From the NCBI GenBank assembly GCA_965261695.1, contig OZ253474.1, forward strand, positions 4,464,001 through 4,528,000: 64,000 nucleotides of DNA, given 5' to 3'. Numbering within the stretch: position 1 is the first letter of the stretch; each line of letters begins with the position of its first letter. The position numbers and the translations under genes were made by a program. Below, in pieces: positions 1-9,266 of the stretch. Origin of the DNA: Bin5 sp965261695 (GTDB lineage Bacteria; Chloroflexota; Anaerolineae; Caldilineales; Caldilineaceae). The notes beneath the pieces were generated by a model, which saw only the letters and a program-made list of their open reading frames with translations, was not told the origin of the DNA and did no database searches.

Positions 1-366
1 GCACTCGAGCAGCGCGGCCTGTGTGCGCGGCGTGGCGCGGTTGATCTCGTCCGCCAGCAGGAAATGGGTAAAGGCGGGGCCGGCTAAGAACTGGAACTGG
101 CGCGTCTCCTGGTTGAAAATGCTGGTGCCGGTAATATCGCTGGGCAGCAGGTCCGGCGTGCATTGCAGGCGGCGGAAGTCCACGCCCAGGCTGATGGCGA
201 GGGCGCGAGCCATCATCGTTTTGCCGACGCCGGGCACGTCCTCAAGCAGAACGTGTCCTTCGCATAGCAATGCGATGAGCAGATGCTCGATCACCTCTTC
301 TTTGCCGACGATCACCTCGCCCACATTTTCCAAGACGCCACGCGTGAAATCCTGTGCAGTCTGCAT
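1..366 (-). CDS. MoxR-family AAA+ ATPase, N-terminal part (cut by window edge)
   Basis: The reverse strand encodes 122 residues with no stop before the window edge. A Walker A motif (EDVPGVGKT, about residues 39-47) and a Walker B/sensor stretch (LLADEINRA, about 106-114) identify the MoxR branch of AAA+ ATPases, which act as chaperones in maturation of metalloenzymes or surface complexes, usually beside von Willebrand-type domain proteins. The ATG is preceded by GAGGAG at a 5-base spacing, which fixes the start. The partner genes would lie beyond the left edge. The family is secure; the target is unknown. Confidence 0.9.
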   Translation of the reverse strand, partial: MQTAQDFTRGVLENVGEVIVGKEEVIEHLLIALLCEGHVLLEDVPGVGKTMMARALAISLGVDFRRLQCTPDLLPSDITGTSIFNQETRQFQFLAGPAFTHFLLADEINRATPRTQAALLEC

Positions 367-607
367 GCAACTCCTCTTCTCATGGGCTGCGGCGGGCCTC
401 ACAGCCGCGCCGCCGTCCGGCGCTGAACACGAACCAGTCAGCCGAAGAGCGGGCAAGCACGCGCAGGCTAACCCGCCGCGTCGAATTTCAGGGGACACGT
501 CTATCGTATCCGCCGATTGTACCCCAATTCTGCGGACAGGGCGAACTCGTTGCCTGCAATCGCGGAGGTGCCAACGTTGCCGCCTGCGGCAGAATCGGCT
601 GAATTCT

Positions 608-636
608 TTGACCTGTCAACTGCTTTGTGCTATCGT
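608..636 (+). promoter_or_regulatory. Probable sigma70-type promoter of the tRNA-Arg gene
   Basis: TTGACC (608-613) and TATCGT (631-636) are separated by 17 bases and lie 25 bases ahead of the mature tRNA 5' end, which leaves room for a short leader. Assigned by eye from consensus and position only. Confidence 0.5.
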
Positions 637-660
637 CTTATCGTGCAGGCAACGTCATTT

Positions 661-733
661 GCCCCCGTAGCTCAGAGGATAGAGCAGAGGTTTCCTAAAC
701 CTTTGGCCGTAGGTTCGACTCCTACCGGGGGCG
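661..733 (+). tRNA. tRNA-Arg (anticodon CCU)
   Basis: A full cloverleaf is visible. The acceptor stem GCCCCCG (661-667) pairs with CGGGGGC (726-732), followed by discriminator G. The D stem is GCTC/GAGC. The anticodon stem GAGGT/ACCTT encloses the loop TTCCTAA, giving anticodon CCT, which reads AGG. The T arm is GTAGG-TTCGACT-CCTAC. CCA is not encoded. It stands alone, divergent from the MoxR-type gene. Confidence 0.97.
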
Positions 734-855
734 CTCTGTCAACGCCTGGAGCGCGAGCGCATTCTTCTACCGCTTACCGAGAATGCAGGCATACAGTGAG
801 GAGAACCTGTCTCTCTCCACACTCGCCCACTCATTTTTCCAACTGAAAGGAACGC

Positions 856-2334
856 TCAAACCTGCGTGGTGAGTGGGTCCAGCTCGCGGCCGAGACGGCG
901 GAAGGGCAGGTCGCGCAGGCTGTGGACGCTTGGCTCAGCCACCACATGGATGGCGCCGGCCCACGACTCGAATCCGGCCCGGAAGTAGGCGCTGGATTTG
1001 ACGCAGATGTATCGCATCTGGCGCGGGTCGAGGCCGAGCGTACGTGCCAAGGCCGTATCGAACGGCTGCTCGCGTTGGCTCACCAGTAGCACGTGGATGC
1101 CATCCTGGACGATATGCGCCGATGGCCCCATGTTGCCGCTCAACCCGGCGTACATCGGCCCGTCATACAGAAACACGCCATCTGTAAAAGCAACAACCTC
1201 CACCTTCATAGTTACCGGCGTACCCTGCAGCGGCGAAGACTTGGCGCCCACGTCCAAATTCAGGGGGTGCCGACGCCGGCCTGCTGACAGCGCGCCACGG
1301 CTTCGGGGTCGACGATGTAGAGAAAGCAGGCATCCTGCAACTGCAAGTCGATCTAGGTGCGCAGGACGCCTGTGCTATCGCCCGGCGACCCGCCGCCGGT
1401 GTTGTCCTGCATATCGGCGAGAATGACGGGGTAGCTTCCGTCGGACTGCGCCTTCTCCAAGGCGACGCGCGCGGACAGCAGCTTCAGCTGCCACACTGCG
1501 CGGCGTTCGTAAATCCAGTTGCCCAGTTGATCGGCGTAGGTTTGGGCCAACGCCTGGTCGTCGTCGGTCACAATGTAGACCGAGGCGCCCATGTCCGGCG
1601 TTTCAGCCAGGAAGAAGCAGGTGGCGATTGAGCCGAAGACCACGCCCGTCTGCGCCTCGATGCCATGCAGTTCAGCGATGGCTTCTCGCATGGGCGGGTG
1701 GGCGGTCCACCTGGTTCAGCCCCCAAACCATCGGAAGCTGGTGCAAGGCCATGGTCGGGCGCAGACCGTCGCGTCCGATGCGCGCCAACACGTCAGCGCA
1801 CTCGCGGCCGCGCGCCGCCATGTCAACCTCAGGAAAGGTCTCCCGCCCGATCAGGACATCGGCCATCGACACCATGCGCTGCGAAACATTGGAGTGAATG
1901 TCGAGTTGCGCCAGGATCGGCACGTCCGGCCCTACCGTATCGCGGACCGCCGCAAGCATGTGGCCCTCCGCATCCCCCAGACCGTCCACCGCGTCGAGAT
2001 CGCCGACCGCCATCGAGCCGTGCAGTTCCAGCAGGACGCCGTCCAGGGGCAGCGCGTCCGAAATCCCTTGCAGCATCCGGCCCAGCAGTTCGTCATAGAG
2101 CGGACGCGGAGTCGGCGCGCTGGGCTGAGGCGAGGCGAAAAGGGTCGGAATCAGTTCGAAGTCGTGCGCCTGTGCGCCGGCGATAAAGCCGCCTATCGGC
2201 GTATTCGTGCGGTGGAAGGTTTGCAGGATGGCATCCCCGTCGAGCAGGAAGCGCTCCTGATAACTCTGCCTCGTCGTCTGCACCGGCGTAAATGTGCTGC
2301 TCTCGTGGCTAAGCCCGCCAATCGCAACTTTCAT
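856..2334 (-). pseudogene. M81-family metallopeptidase (MlrC-like), broken by two frameshifts and a stop
   Basis: Three consecutive reverse-strand segments together make one M81/MlrC-like protein (microcystinase C family; zinc peptidases on small or cyclic peptides). The N-terminal part (2334 to about 1672) starts MKVAIGGLSHESSTF and carries the family-like LELHGSM and DIHSN blocks, which hold likely metal ligands. The reading frame shifts near 1680-1690. The middle part reaches an in-frame TAG at 1353-1355. Sense coding resumes to about 1260, where a C run is one base short of continuity with the C-terminal part (1257-856). Three lesions make function unlikely. It is the last gene of a minus-strand run with an SDR, a hydrolase-like protein and an oxidoreductase. 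Sequencing error is the alternative, but the nonsense substitution argues for decay. Confidence 0.87.
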
Positions 2335-2421
2335 CCTGACTTCCTACTTGGCTATGGAACGAAGTCAACCCGCCCCAATTTCTAACAACCCGAAGAACCT
2401 AATTCCCGGCCTCGCCCGTCC

Positions 2422-3225
2422 TCAGCTCGCCTCGGCTGGCTCGGGCAACACGAGACCGTGGACGAAGCCGCCGTCCACGCGCAGGATAGTGCCGGTCACG
2501 TAGTCGGCATCGTCGCTGGCGAGATAGGCCGCAGCCTTGCCGATGTCCTCGGGCAGGCCCATGCGTCCCCACGGGATGCGGCGCCCGCCCTCCGCGATCT
2601 CCTCCTCGCTGAAGTATTGGCGTTCGCCCGGCGTGTCGATCCAGCCGGGATTGATGACGTTGACATTGATGCGATTCCCGGCCAATTCGGCTGCCATCGT
2701 GCGGGCCAGGTGATTGATGGCCGCCTTGGACATGTTGTAAGCGCCGCTGGTGGGAAAGGCGATCTCCTCGTGGATCGAACTGATGACCACGATTTTGCCG
2801 CGGCTGCGTCCGGTCTGCGGCTGCTTCAACATCTGTTGCGCGGCCAGTTGGCAGGTGTGGAAGACGCCGAACTGCGTGACCTCAAACGTGCGCATCATGT
2901 TTTCCCACTTGGCCTCCACGACCGGCTCGCGGATCGAGACGGCCGCGTTTGCCACAGCCACGTCGATGCGGCCAAATCGCTGGACGCCGCCTGCAAACAT
3001 CGCCGCGATGGCGTCGCGGTCGGCCACGTCCGCCTGCCAGACCAGCGCTTCGCCCCCCAATTGCCGGATCTCTTCGGCCGCGCTCTCGGCTTCAGCCTGG
3101 TGGGAGCGGTAGTTCACCACCACATTGGCGCCCTCCTCCGCCAGGCAGAGGGCGATGCCGCGTCCGATACCGAGCGACGCGCCGGTGATCAGGGCGGTCT
3201 TGCCTTCAAATCGTCTCATGTTCAA
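2422..3225 (-). CDS. SDR-family oxidoreductase
   Basis: A 267-residue classical short-chain dehydrogenase/reductase. The cofactor motif TGASLGIG is at residues 14-21, ANAA replaces the usual NNAG near 92, and the catalytic Ser150, Tyr163 and Lys167 (YNMSK) are at normal spacing. Such enzymes oxidise or reduce alcohol groups of sugars and sugar acids with NAD(P)(H) in the cytosol. The C-terminal VTGTILRVDGGF is typical of the glucose 1-dehydrogenase/FabG-like group. GGAG lies ahead of the ATG. It sits in a minus-strand run of sugar genes, so a sugar or uronate substrate is inferred but not specified. Confidence 0.93.
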   Translation of the reverse strand: MNMRRFEGKTALITGASLGIGRGIALCLAEEGANVVVNYRSHQAEAESAAEEIRQLGGEALVWQADVADRDAIAAMFAGGVQRFGRIDVAVANAAVSIREPVVEAKWENMMRTFEVTQFGVFHTCQLAAQQMLKQPQTGRSRGKIVVISSIHEEIAFPTSGAYNMSKAAINHLARTMAAELAGNRINVNVINPGWIDTPGERQYFSEEEIAEGGRRIPWGRMGLPEDIGKAAAYLASDDADYVTGTILRVDGGFVHGLVLPEPAEAS

Positions 3226-3323
3226 ACTCCGTCCTCGTTGCGTTGATGCGAGAGGGGCGCCCTGTGTGACTGCCCCGCCTACAAGCGGCGATTGTACCCA
3301 ATTTGGGCACGTTTGCTACTCGT

Positions 3324-4805
3324 TCAATCGAACCAGTATGAATACAATTCCGCCTGCCAAAGATGGAAGCGTAGGCGGACGGTCTGACCGGCAAGTTCCG
3401 TCAGCGCATGCCCACCGCGCCATTGGACGCGCTCATCAATGCTGTCGATGATGGCCGGGATGCAGTCGTCTTTGGTGAAGCCCGCTATCGGCTGGCCGCT
3501 GGCGGCGTCGATCAGCTCGGTCAGCACCCGCCCCCGCCAGGAATCGGCGTTGATGCGCAGGCTGTCACCGCTGACGGCCAGGGGCCGCGTCAGCACTGAC
3601 CCCCATTCGACGCCGCCTTTGAGCGAGACGAACCCGTCCATTCGCAGCCGGGCCAGACAAAGCGCGCTGCTGTCCAGATAGCGCCGCTTGAGAACGTCTT
3701 CAATCGGCAGAAAACGGTAACGGAAACCCAAATAGTAGAACCATAGTTCATTGTTGCGCTGCACCGGGCGATTGGTGATCAGAATCTGGCCCGTGTCATA
3801 GGTCTCGCCTTGGCTGACAGGCGAAAGCTCCAGGAAGGGCGCGCGGCCGGCGACCCGCTGCCAGTCTAGCAGATTGCGGCTGGAGGCTAGTTCCACCGAC
3901 TTGCGGCTGTCGACGTTCTCGTAGAGGGGGGAATGTTTTCCCGCCCAGTGGTGCATCACCGGCGTTGCCAAGTAAAGCCCTTCATAGGGAAAGATGGGGA
4001 AATTGTAGACATCTGTGCGCCACTCTTCGGGGCGGTTGAACTGCGGGGTCAAGTAGGCCGGGTCGTCGAAAAAGCGTTGCAGGCGGTCGTTGCCGTTCTC
4101 CTGATCAGTCTGGTCGGCGTGGAAGATCAGTCCGTGCTCCTGCCAGTGGGCGAAATCCTCGCCCGTGAGCAGATGCCACGAGCGACCGTAGGGTCCTGCC
4201 CGCTTGACCGCGGCGATAAACAGCCTCTTGTCCTCGTCGTAGGTGAGGTGCGACTCGTCCTGGCTGGGGAGCGAGGGGACATCAAGCGTTTCCCAGTGCA
4301 GCAAGTCGGCCGAGACCATCGAGCGCAGTTCGCCCTCGCCGTAACGCAGCCCCTTGAAGCGGCGCTGCGGGTCCGGGTCATGGGGATCGTGGATCGGTCC
4401 CTGCAGCATCCCCCTGGCGCTGGGGATGATGTTGTTTTCGCTGCCGAAGGGCGTGCCTCGCCAGGTGAGCGCGCCGTAGTCGTACAGTCCGAGGAAAGGC
4501 TTGTCCCACTTGACGCCATCCACCGACGTGGCGTAACAGGCGAACCTCTCCGTGCCGGCCGGCGCGCCGGTCACGTCCACGCTGACCTCCGTATCCATCC
4601 CCTCGGCGCTGGTCAGGTAGATCATCTTGAAGACGCCTTCGTCCGGCAGCCAGACCGGCGTCGTGCGCACCTGAATACTTATGTTTTCCCAGCGGTATTC
4701 TGGCCGGATGACGACGTTGTCGCGCAGCTTTCGCGGCTGGTGCAGCCTGCGCGCCAGGTTGTCAATCTCCTCGACATCGTGATCGTCGATAAAGAGGTGT
4801 TTCAT
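3324..4805 (-). CDS. Probable five-bladed beta-propeller glycosidase-like protein
   Basis: A 493-residue protein without signal peptide. Its pattern (VWLPDEGVFKMIYL near 50, YATSVDGVKWDKP near 91, repeated W/G/D blades, late motifs such as ELWFYYLGFRYRF) resembles proteins of the GH43/GH32-like propeller type that are common in polysaccharide-degrading bacteria and often unassigned. I cannot assign the catalytic acids with confidence. GAGGAG precedes the ATG. It lies downstream of a Gfo/Idh/MocA gene and upstream of an SDR gene, all in one direction, so a role in sugar release or recognition is inferred. Confidence 0.6.
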   Translation of the reverse strand: MKHLFIDDHDVEEIDNLARRLHQPRKLRDNVVIRPEYRWENISIQVRTTPVWLPDEGVFKMIYLTSAEGMDTEVSVDVTGAPAGTERFACYATSVDGVKWDKPFLGLYDYGALTWRGTPFGSENNIIPSARGMLQGPIHDPHDPDPQRRFKGLRYGEGELRSMVSADLLHWETLDVPSLPSQDESHLTYDEDKRLFIAAVKRAGPYGRSWHLLTGEDFAHWQEHGLIFHADQTDQENGNDRLQRFFDDPAYLTPQFNRPEEWRTDVYNFPIFPYEGLYLATPVMHHWAGKHSPLYENVDSRKSVELASSRNLLDWQRVAGRAPFLELSPVSQGETYDTGQILITNRPVQRNNELWFYYLGFRYRFLPIEDVLKRRYLDSSALCLARLRMDGFVSLKGGVEWGSVLTRPLAVSGDSLRINADSWRGRVLTELIDAASGQPIAGFTKDDCIPAIIDSIDERVQWRGGHALTELAGQTVRLRFHLWQAELYSYWFD

Positions 4806-4834
4806 GTCGACTCCTCATTTGCGAGTGCATCCCC

Positions 4835-4857
4835 TTACGCAATACGGATTACGCAAT
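4835..4857. repeat. 23-bp copy of a short dispersed repeat between two genes
   Basis: TTACGCAATACGG followed by ATTACGCAAT forms an imperfect direct repeat of the TACGCAAT unit in the 85-base gap between two minus-strand genes. The same 23 bases with two differences occur at 61568-61590 inside a larger dispersed repeat. A shorter related form (ACGCAATACGCA on the reverse strand) is near 63735. The function is unknown; it may be the minimal trace of a repeat family. Confidence 0.5.
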
Positions 4858-4890
4858 GAGGCATGCGCGGTCATGCTGTTCGAACGCCCA

Positions 4891-5991
4891 TCATAAATGT
4901 CCTTCATCTCGCAGCATGTAGAGCTGGGAGGAGCGGTCGGCCAGCGGCAGTTCCACCGGGCGGTTCCCCTGGCGCTGCGATTCGTAGATTGCCATGACCA
5001 TTTCCAGCGAGGCCACGCCGTCTTCACCGTTTGAGCTGGGTTCGCCGCCATTCTCTATGCAATGCACCAGTTCTTCTACGGCCAACAGGATCGAACTCGT
5101 CTCCTCCGTGGCCGGGAATGGCTGCTGTTCAAGCGTATACCATTCGATGCGGGGGTCCGGTTCATTGAGGCGGTCGGTCGTGTCGACGCCCAGCAGCCAT
5201 TGGTTGCCGGAGTATTCAAGACTGAGGACGCCCTCGGTCCCCTGCAACTCGATGCCGAAGCGGGCGTAGCGGGTCAACTCGTTGGCCATGCAGACGGCGC
5301 TGACGCCCGAATGGAAGCTGAAAATCGCTTCGCTGACGTCTTCGACGCGAAATGACTGATGGTGGCGGCGGTGCGCGGTGCCGATGACCGACTTGACATC
5401 GCCGGCATAGATGCGGAAGAGGTCGAAGGTGTGGACGGCATCGTGGATGAGGGGGCCCTCTTCGTCGGCTGTCCACGCCGGGAACGGCTTGACACCCTGG
5501 CAGATGCCGAGCATGGAGATCAGATCGCCGATAGCGCCGCTGTCGAGCATCTCCTTGGCCTTGATGAAGACCGGGTTCCAGCGACGCGAGTGGTTCACAG
5601 ACAGCACGCAGCCCGCCGCGCGGCAGGCCGCGACAATGGCGTCGCCGTCTTCGAGGCTGAGCGCCAGCGGTTTTTCACACACGATGCCCTTGGCGCCGGC
5701 CTCGACCGCAGCCTCAACGATATCGCGGTGCAGGCCCGGATGGGTGGCGACGCAGACGATATCCAGCTTCTCCCGCAAAAACATCTGCCGGTAATCCAGG
5801 TAGAGGGCGTCCACATCCCACATGCGCCCGAACTTTTGCAGATGCTCGTTGCCCCTGCTTGAGCCCGCCACAAGCTCCGTCTGCGCGCAGACCGCCAGCG
5901 CGCCGGCGTGGGTGAGCGGCGTCGGCGGGTCGGTTTCCCAAAGAGTGCCGATGCGGCCACAGCCGACCAGACCGGCGCGATGGGTGTTCAT
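4891..5991 (-). CDS. Gfo/Idh/MocA-family oxidoreductase
   Basis: A 366-residue protein with an N-terminal Rossmann motif (GLVGCGRIG, residues 7-15) and the family hallmark CEKP (105-108), whose Lys contacts cofactor and substrate. Further on, HDAVHTFD (about 184-191) supplies the usual catalytic His/Asp helix. These enzymes oxidise hydroxyls of sugars, inositols or amino-sugars with NAD(P). AAAGGA precedes the ATG. It is the first gene of the 6.0-0.86 kb minus-strand run. The substrate cannot be read from sequence. Confidence 0.95.
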   Translation of the reverse strand: MNTHRAGLVGCGRIGTLWETDPPTPLTHAGALAVCAQTELVAGSSRGNEHLQKFGRMWDVDALYLDYRQMFLREKLDIVCVATHPGLHRDIVEAAVEAGAKGIVCEKPLALSLEDGDAIVAACRAAGCVLSVNHSRRWNPVFIKAKEMLDSGAIGDLISMLGICQGVKPFPAWTADEEGPLIHDAVHTFDLFRIYAGDVKSVIGTAHRRHHQSFRVEDVSEAIFSFHSGVSAVCMANELTRYARFGIELQGTEGVLSLEYSGNQWLLGVDTTDRLNEPDPRIEWYTLEQQPFPATEETSSILLAVEELVHCIENGGEPSSNGEDGVASLEMVMAIYESQRQGNRPVELPLADRSSQLYMLRDEGHL

Positions 5992-6593
5992 AGATTTCCT
6001 TTCGGTGGGCTGCCAACTTTTCTTTTATATCTGCGCATCTGGCTAGATCGGCGCGATGTTGAAGCTTGATCCATCCTTCTGGCGCTGGAAAGAGCCTATG
6101 CGCCGTACACGATCACTTCTTTACAAATAGAAGAGCGACGCGGACACTTTGTTGCCGACATCAGACATGGATAACCTTTAGGTTCACACGTAGTCGCAAG
6201 ACCGTCATTTATGCCCGTAGTACGATTCGGACTTCGCTTCGGTTCATGGGAGTAAAGTGCGCCCGGCCTGTCACGCCGCGCGTTGCAAAACCTTGCGACT
6301 GGAATCTTTGCGCGTTGCCTGCGACGAAATAATGTCGCCTCCCATGTCGGAGAGGCGCGCAAGATCCATGCACGGGACTTCGGTCCGGTCCTGGAAGATA
6401 AGGATCGATTCAAAGCATAATTCATGCCGATGGAGGCGGGAAAGCATAATGGTTTTCAGCCGCGGCTCTCAAATCGTGTCTTCATCAGTATACACTTACG
6501 GCCTGATTTGAGGCGGTGAGGATGCTCTCTTGTAGCGCCTCACAGTGAGCTAATCTCGCTGCGGATTCTCTTATGTTTGGGTCTTCCTGGTGG
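5992..6593. other. Intergenic stretch with no convincing gene
   Basis: About 600 bases between the oxidoreductase start and the toxin remnant. Only short open frames without recognisable domains or good ribosome sites occur on either strand. It contains the upstream region of the minus-strand sugar gene run. I see no repeat, RNA gene or terminator I can support. Confidence 0.5.
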
Positions 6594-7040
6594 TCAATGA
6601 TGTCTAAGCGGGCCCCGCGTTGTGAGTTCCGGAAATAAGGCGAAGTCCCGGTCGCGGGTAAACAGGGCTTCCGCACCGTGGGCAAGACAGATCGCGGCAA
6701 CCCTTGTGTCGTGGACGATCGGGCCTCGCACGTGCGGACGTCGTACGGGGCCGCCCAAGATCTCAATGAAGCCGTCAGTCTCGCCGATCGGGTGGTTGCA
6801 CGGGGACGCAGCCCAGGCTTCGAGTTGACGCCACGCCTGTTCAGGCGGCGTGGCGGCCTCCTTACAGATGCTGCGATTTGTCACGATGCTCGGAAACTCA
6901 TAACAACAGGGTCAGGGAATCTCCCAACTCCTGTCTCCTTCAGCCAAACTGCGCAAGAGTGCATACGCATTGTCATGCAGATCGGATTCCCGGCGATGGG
7001 CGTAGACGAGCAGGTTCGTGTCCTCCGCAATCACTGCCAC
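6594..7040 (-). pseudogene. PIN-domain (VapC-like) toxin with an internal TGA
   Basis: One continuous 148-codon frame from GTG (7040) to the stop at 6594 encodes a PIN-domain ribonuclease. The acidic N-terminus AVIAEDTNLLVYAHR has the first catalytic Asp. The C-terminal part has VHDTRVAAICLAHG and LFTRDRDFALFPEL, which hold the remaining acidic residues. Codon 43 is TGA (6914-6912), where Trp would fit (IPxPCCYEF), so the protein is interrupted. The start overlaps the stop of the upstream antitoxin gene (GTGA type), the normal vapBC arrangement. Restart at the downstream ATG (6884) would lack the first catalytic Asp. Confidence 0.8.
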
Positions 7041-7288
7041 TCAGGTTCTCCGTAAATCGATTCTCGCAATTGTTGCCACGAATAAGAAGAGAGCGGGTCG
7101 GCCGCGTTCGGATCGCCCACGCTCAAATCGGGCAACTGGTAGTTGCTCTTCGATTCAGGCACGGCAAGAACCTGGCGGAGGCCGTCTTCGATCACGGCGC
7201 GCAACGAACGGCCAGTGGCCCTGGCGTGCTGTTTTGCCCGCGCCAGTAATTCATCATGGATTTCAATCGTCATTTTCATGGTTGCCAT
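7031..7288 (-). CDS. VapB-like antitoxin
   Basis: An 85-residue protein starting MATMKMTIEIHDELL. The short beta strand followed by two helices (ELLARAKQHARATGRSLRAV) is a ribbon-helix-helix DNA-binding fold typical of VapB antitoxins, which bind their own operator and neutralise the cognate PIN toxin. The acidic, Trp/Tyr-containing C-terminus (SYSWQQLRESIYGEPEW) would wrap the toxin. I chose the ATG at 7288 rather than the upstream frame extension; the ATG at 7279 is also possible. It overlaps the start of the broken toxin, so it may be a relic or act as a stray antitoxin. Confidence 0.75.
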   Translation of the reverse strand: MATMKMTIEIHDELLARAKQHARATGRSLRAVIEDGLRQVLAVPESKSNYQLPDLSVGDPNAADPLSSYSWQQLRESIYGEPEWQ

Positions 7289-7473
7289 CCTACCAAGACA
7301 TCGCCGATATGGGAAAGGCACATCACGGCTAACAATGGAGAATTCGATGAAGGTCAGGCATTGACATCTTCTCACCCCACCTAAGGCCGCTGCCCTGCAA
7401 AAGCATTACTCTTGCAACTGGAATCTGCCGCACTATCCGTTGTGGAAGTGGGCGCCCCTCCAGCCAATCCCCA

Positions 7474-8793
7474 TCACATGCGTGGCATCCGGCGGCGGAA
7501 GGGCCATTTGTAGCGTAGCTTATCACGCTCTTTATAGCCTTCGTCTCCTGGCGTCGGCGCCTGCACGCGCCCGAATGTGAACCAGCCCAAGGCCAGGAAA
7601 AACACGCTGATCAGAAAGATGGCGCTGTGGGGCGCGCCCAGCCGCAAGAGGCCGACGGTTATTGCAGGTGCCACGAGGCCGCGCAGCCCGACCACCGTGG
7701 ACTGGATGGCAGCGTATTCGGTTACCCGATCCGGATCGGCTAACTGGATGCCCGCGCTGATCCGGCCCATCTCGAAGCCGGCCATCCCCATGCCGCTGGC
7801 AATCGCGGCTGGTAGCAACATCCACAGGCTCTGGGCCGACATATAAGTGAGCGGCGTTACCATGGCGATGGCTGAGATCGCGCGCACGACGAACAGGCCG
7901 CCGCGCCGGTCAATTGTGCGCCCCCACAGCAAGTAGCTTAGCAGCCAGATGATCGACTCGACCAGACCGAGTAAGCCGATCTCCGAATAGGAGAGTTGCA
8001 AGCGGTCGACCTGTACAAGTGGGTAGAGCGGCCAAGCCATCAGTGCGCCCAGCCCAAACAGCGAGTAACTGAGCAGATAAACCGCAAAGTTTCGATCGCT
8101 GCGCACGATCTGCCACAGATCGGCGAATGTCTTGGTATTGCGCGGCGGCAACTTGCCCTCGTCCAGGTCAATTCGGGTGAAGATAAACGTGGCGAGGATG
8201 CCAAAAAGCGCGCCGATCGGGAAGAGCACTTGATAGCCTACCCGATCCAAAGCCCAGCCCGCCAGCGGCGTGATGAAAAGGATAACCGAGACCCGCCCCA
8301 TGCGCACCGTGGACATGACCTTGCCGCGTCCGCTCTCGGGATAGATCTTCTGGATGACGCGCGTGTAGGCGGGGATGACAAACGCCTCCAACAGCCAGAA
8401 GAGGGCGCTGATCACCATCAAGGGCACGGCTCCGGAAACGAAAGCCGTGAGCAGGAAGAGTGAACGCCCCAGCAGCCAGCAAAAGACGATCAGCTTGATC
8501 GTGCGGCGCCGGCGCATCAGCACGATGCTGAAAGAGGTGAAGATCGAGCCGACGAAAATAAGCGACGTATAGAGCGCAAGCATATCGACGGAGGCGCCCT
8601 GACGACGCAGCACAACCTGCGTAAAGGGCATGATCGAGGCGTAGAAGACGCCGTAGGCGAGCGACATCGAAAGTTCGATGTGCATGACCCGGCGCACCGA
8701 AGCCGAGAGTGAACCGGCCAAGGCCGTTTCGATCCACAAACCGGCTCTGCGGAGAAAGACAGTTGCTAACATTTTTGCTCCAGCCTCAGGCAT
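7474..8793 (-). CDS. Major facilitator superfamily transporter
   Basis: A 439-residue polytopic membrane protein with about twelve hydrophobic segments. A short basic loop (MRRRRTIK) lies between early helices, and a second half begins around YLLSYSLFGLGALMAWPLY. This matches MFS permeases that move small solutes or drugs by proton antiport or symport. The C-terminal tail is basic and cytosolic. No neighbour on the same strand points to the substrate. It is transcribed away from the ABC operon that begins at 9267. Confidence 0.92.
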   Translation of the reverse strand: MPEAGAKMLATVFLRRAGLWIETALAGSLSASVRRVMHIELSMSLAYGVFYASIMPFTQVVLRRQGASVDMLALYTSLIFVGSIFTSFSIVLMRRRRTIKLIVFCWLLGRSLFLLTAFVSGAVPLMVISALFWLLEAFVIPAYTRVIQKIYPESGRGKVMSTVRMGRVSVILFITPLAGWALDRVGYQVLFPIGALFGILATFIFTRIDLDEGKLPPRNTKTFADLWQIVRSDRNFAVYLLSYSLFGLGALMAWPLYPLVQVDRLQLSYSEIGLLGLVESIIWLLSYLLWGRTIDRRGGLFVVRAISAIAMVTPLTYMSAQSLWMLLPAAIASGMGMAGFEMGRISAGIQLADPDRVTEYAAIQSTVVGLRGLVAPAITVGLLRLGAPHSAIFLISVFFLALGWFTFGRVQAPTPGDEGYKERDKLRYKWPFRRRMPRM

Positions 8794-9266
8794 GATCGAT
8801 GCCTGGGTCTAACCTTCGTTCTGTTCTGACTATGCTACTTTTTGGCCGGAGCGGGCCCCCCAATATGCAAGAGGGACCCCGGGGCGCCCCCTGCAAAAGG
8901 CCGGGGATCCAACAAGCGCTGACGGTCGAACTCGTCCTGTTTCGGCGTATCGAAAGCCGCCGCTGGCGGCGGCACGGAAAATAAGCGTACGGTAACACAG
9001 AGCCAAGGAGAAGACAACTGGAACGAAGGTGAAAGAGTACATCGTTTTCTCCCTCCTTTTGCGCCCGTTCTCGCCACAAACACGATGGCGCCGCGCAAGT
9101 CGCTGGGAGACGTTCGCCCGGCATTCGTCTCCCTGTTGAATTGACAACCAAGCCATTTGCAATTAGCCTTGACGTGGATGCCGGGGCTAATGAACCCTTC
9201 CGACAACCGCCCACTCACCACTATACTATTGTGTCAGAGATACCTGTTTCTCCGTTATCGCGTCCC
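8794..9266. other. Divergent intergenic region between MFS gene and ABC operon
   Basis: About 470 bases must hold promoters for both the MFS gene (-) and the adaptor-permease-ATPase operon (+). A GC-rich palindrome, GCCGCCGC-TG-GCGGCGGC, is at 8956-8973; it could be an operator or a hairpin. Several overlapping open frames here have no recognisable domain and look spurious. Confidence 0.45.

Noticed and set aside
23..670. Long plus-strand open frame at the left edge
   Set aside because: It is the antisense of the MoxR-type gene and runs into the tRNA promoter; it has no domain and no ribosome site.
661..733. tRNA gene as attachment site of an integrative element
   Set aside because: No integrase gene and no repeat of the tRNA 3' end is seen in the window.
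1591..2385. 264-codon plus-strand frame
   Set aside because: Antisense shadow of the M81-like gene; Arg/His/Gln-rich composition typical of the complement of GC-rich coding DNA.
6912..6914. UGA recoding to Trp or selenocysteine in the toxin gene
   Set aside because: TGA is used as a normal stop by other genes here and no supporting structure is seen; a nonsense mutation is simpler.
8786..9221. Several overlapping minus-strand frames between the MFS gene and the ABC operon
   Set aside because: Three frames overlap with no domain; the region is better read as a divergent promoter region.
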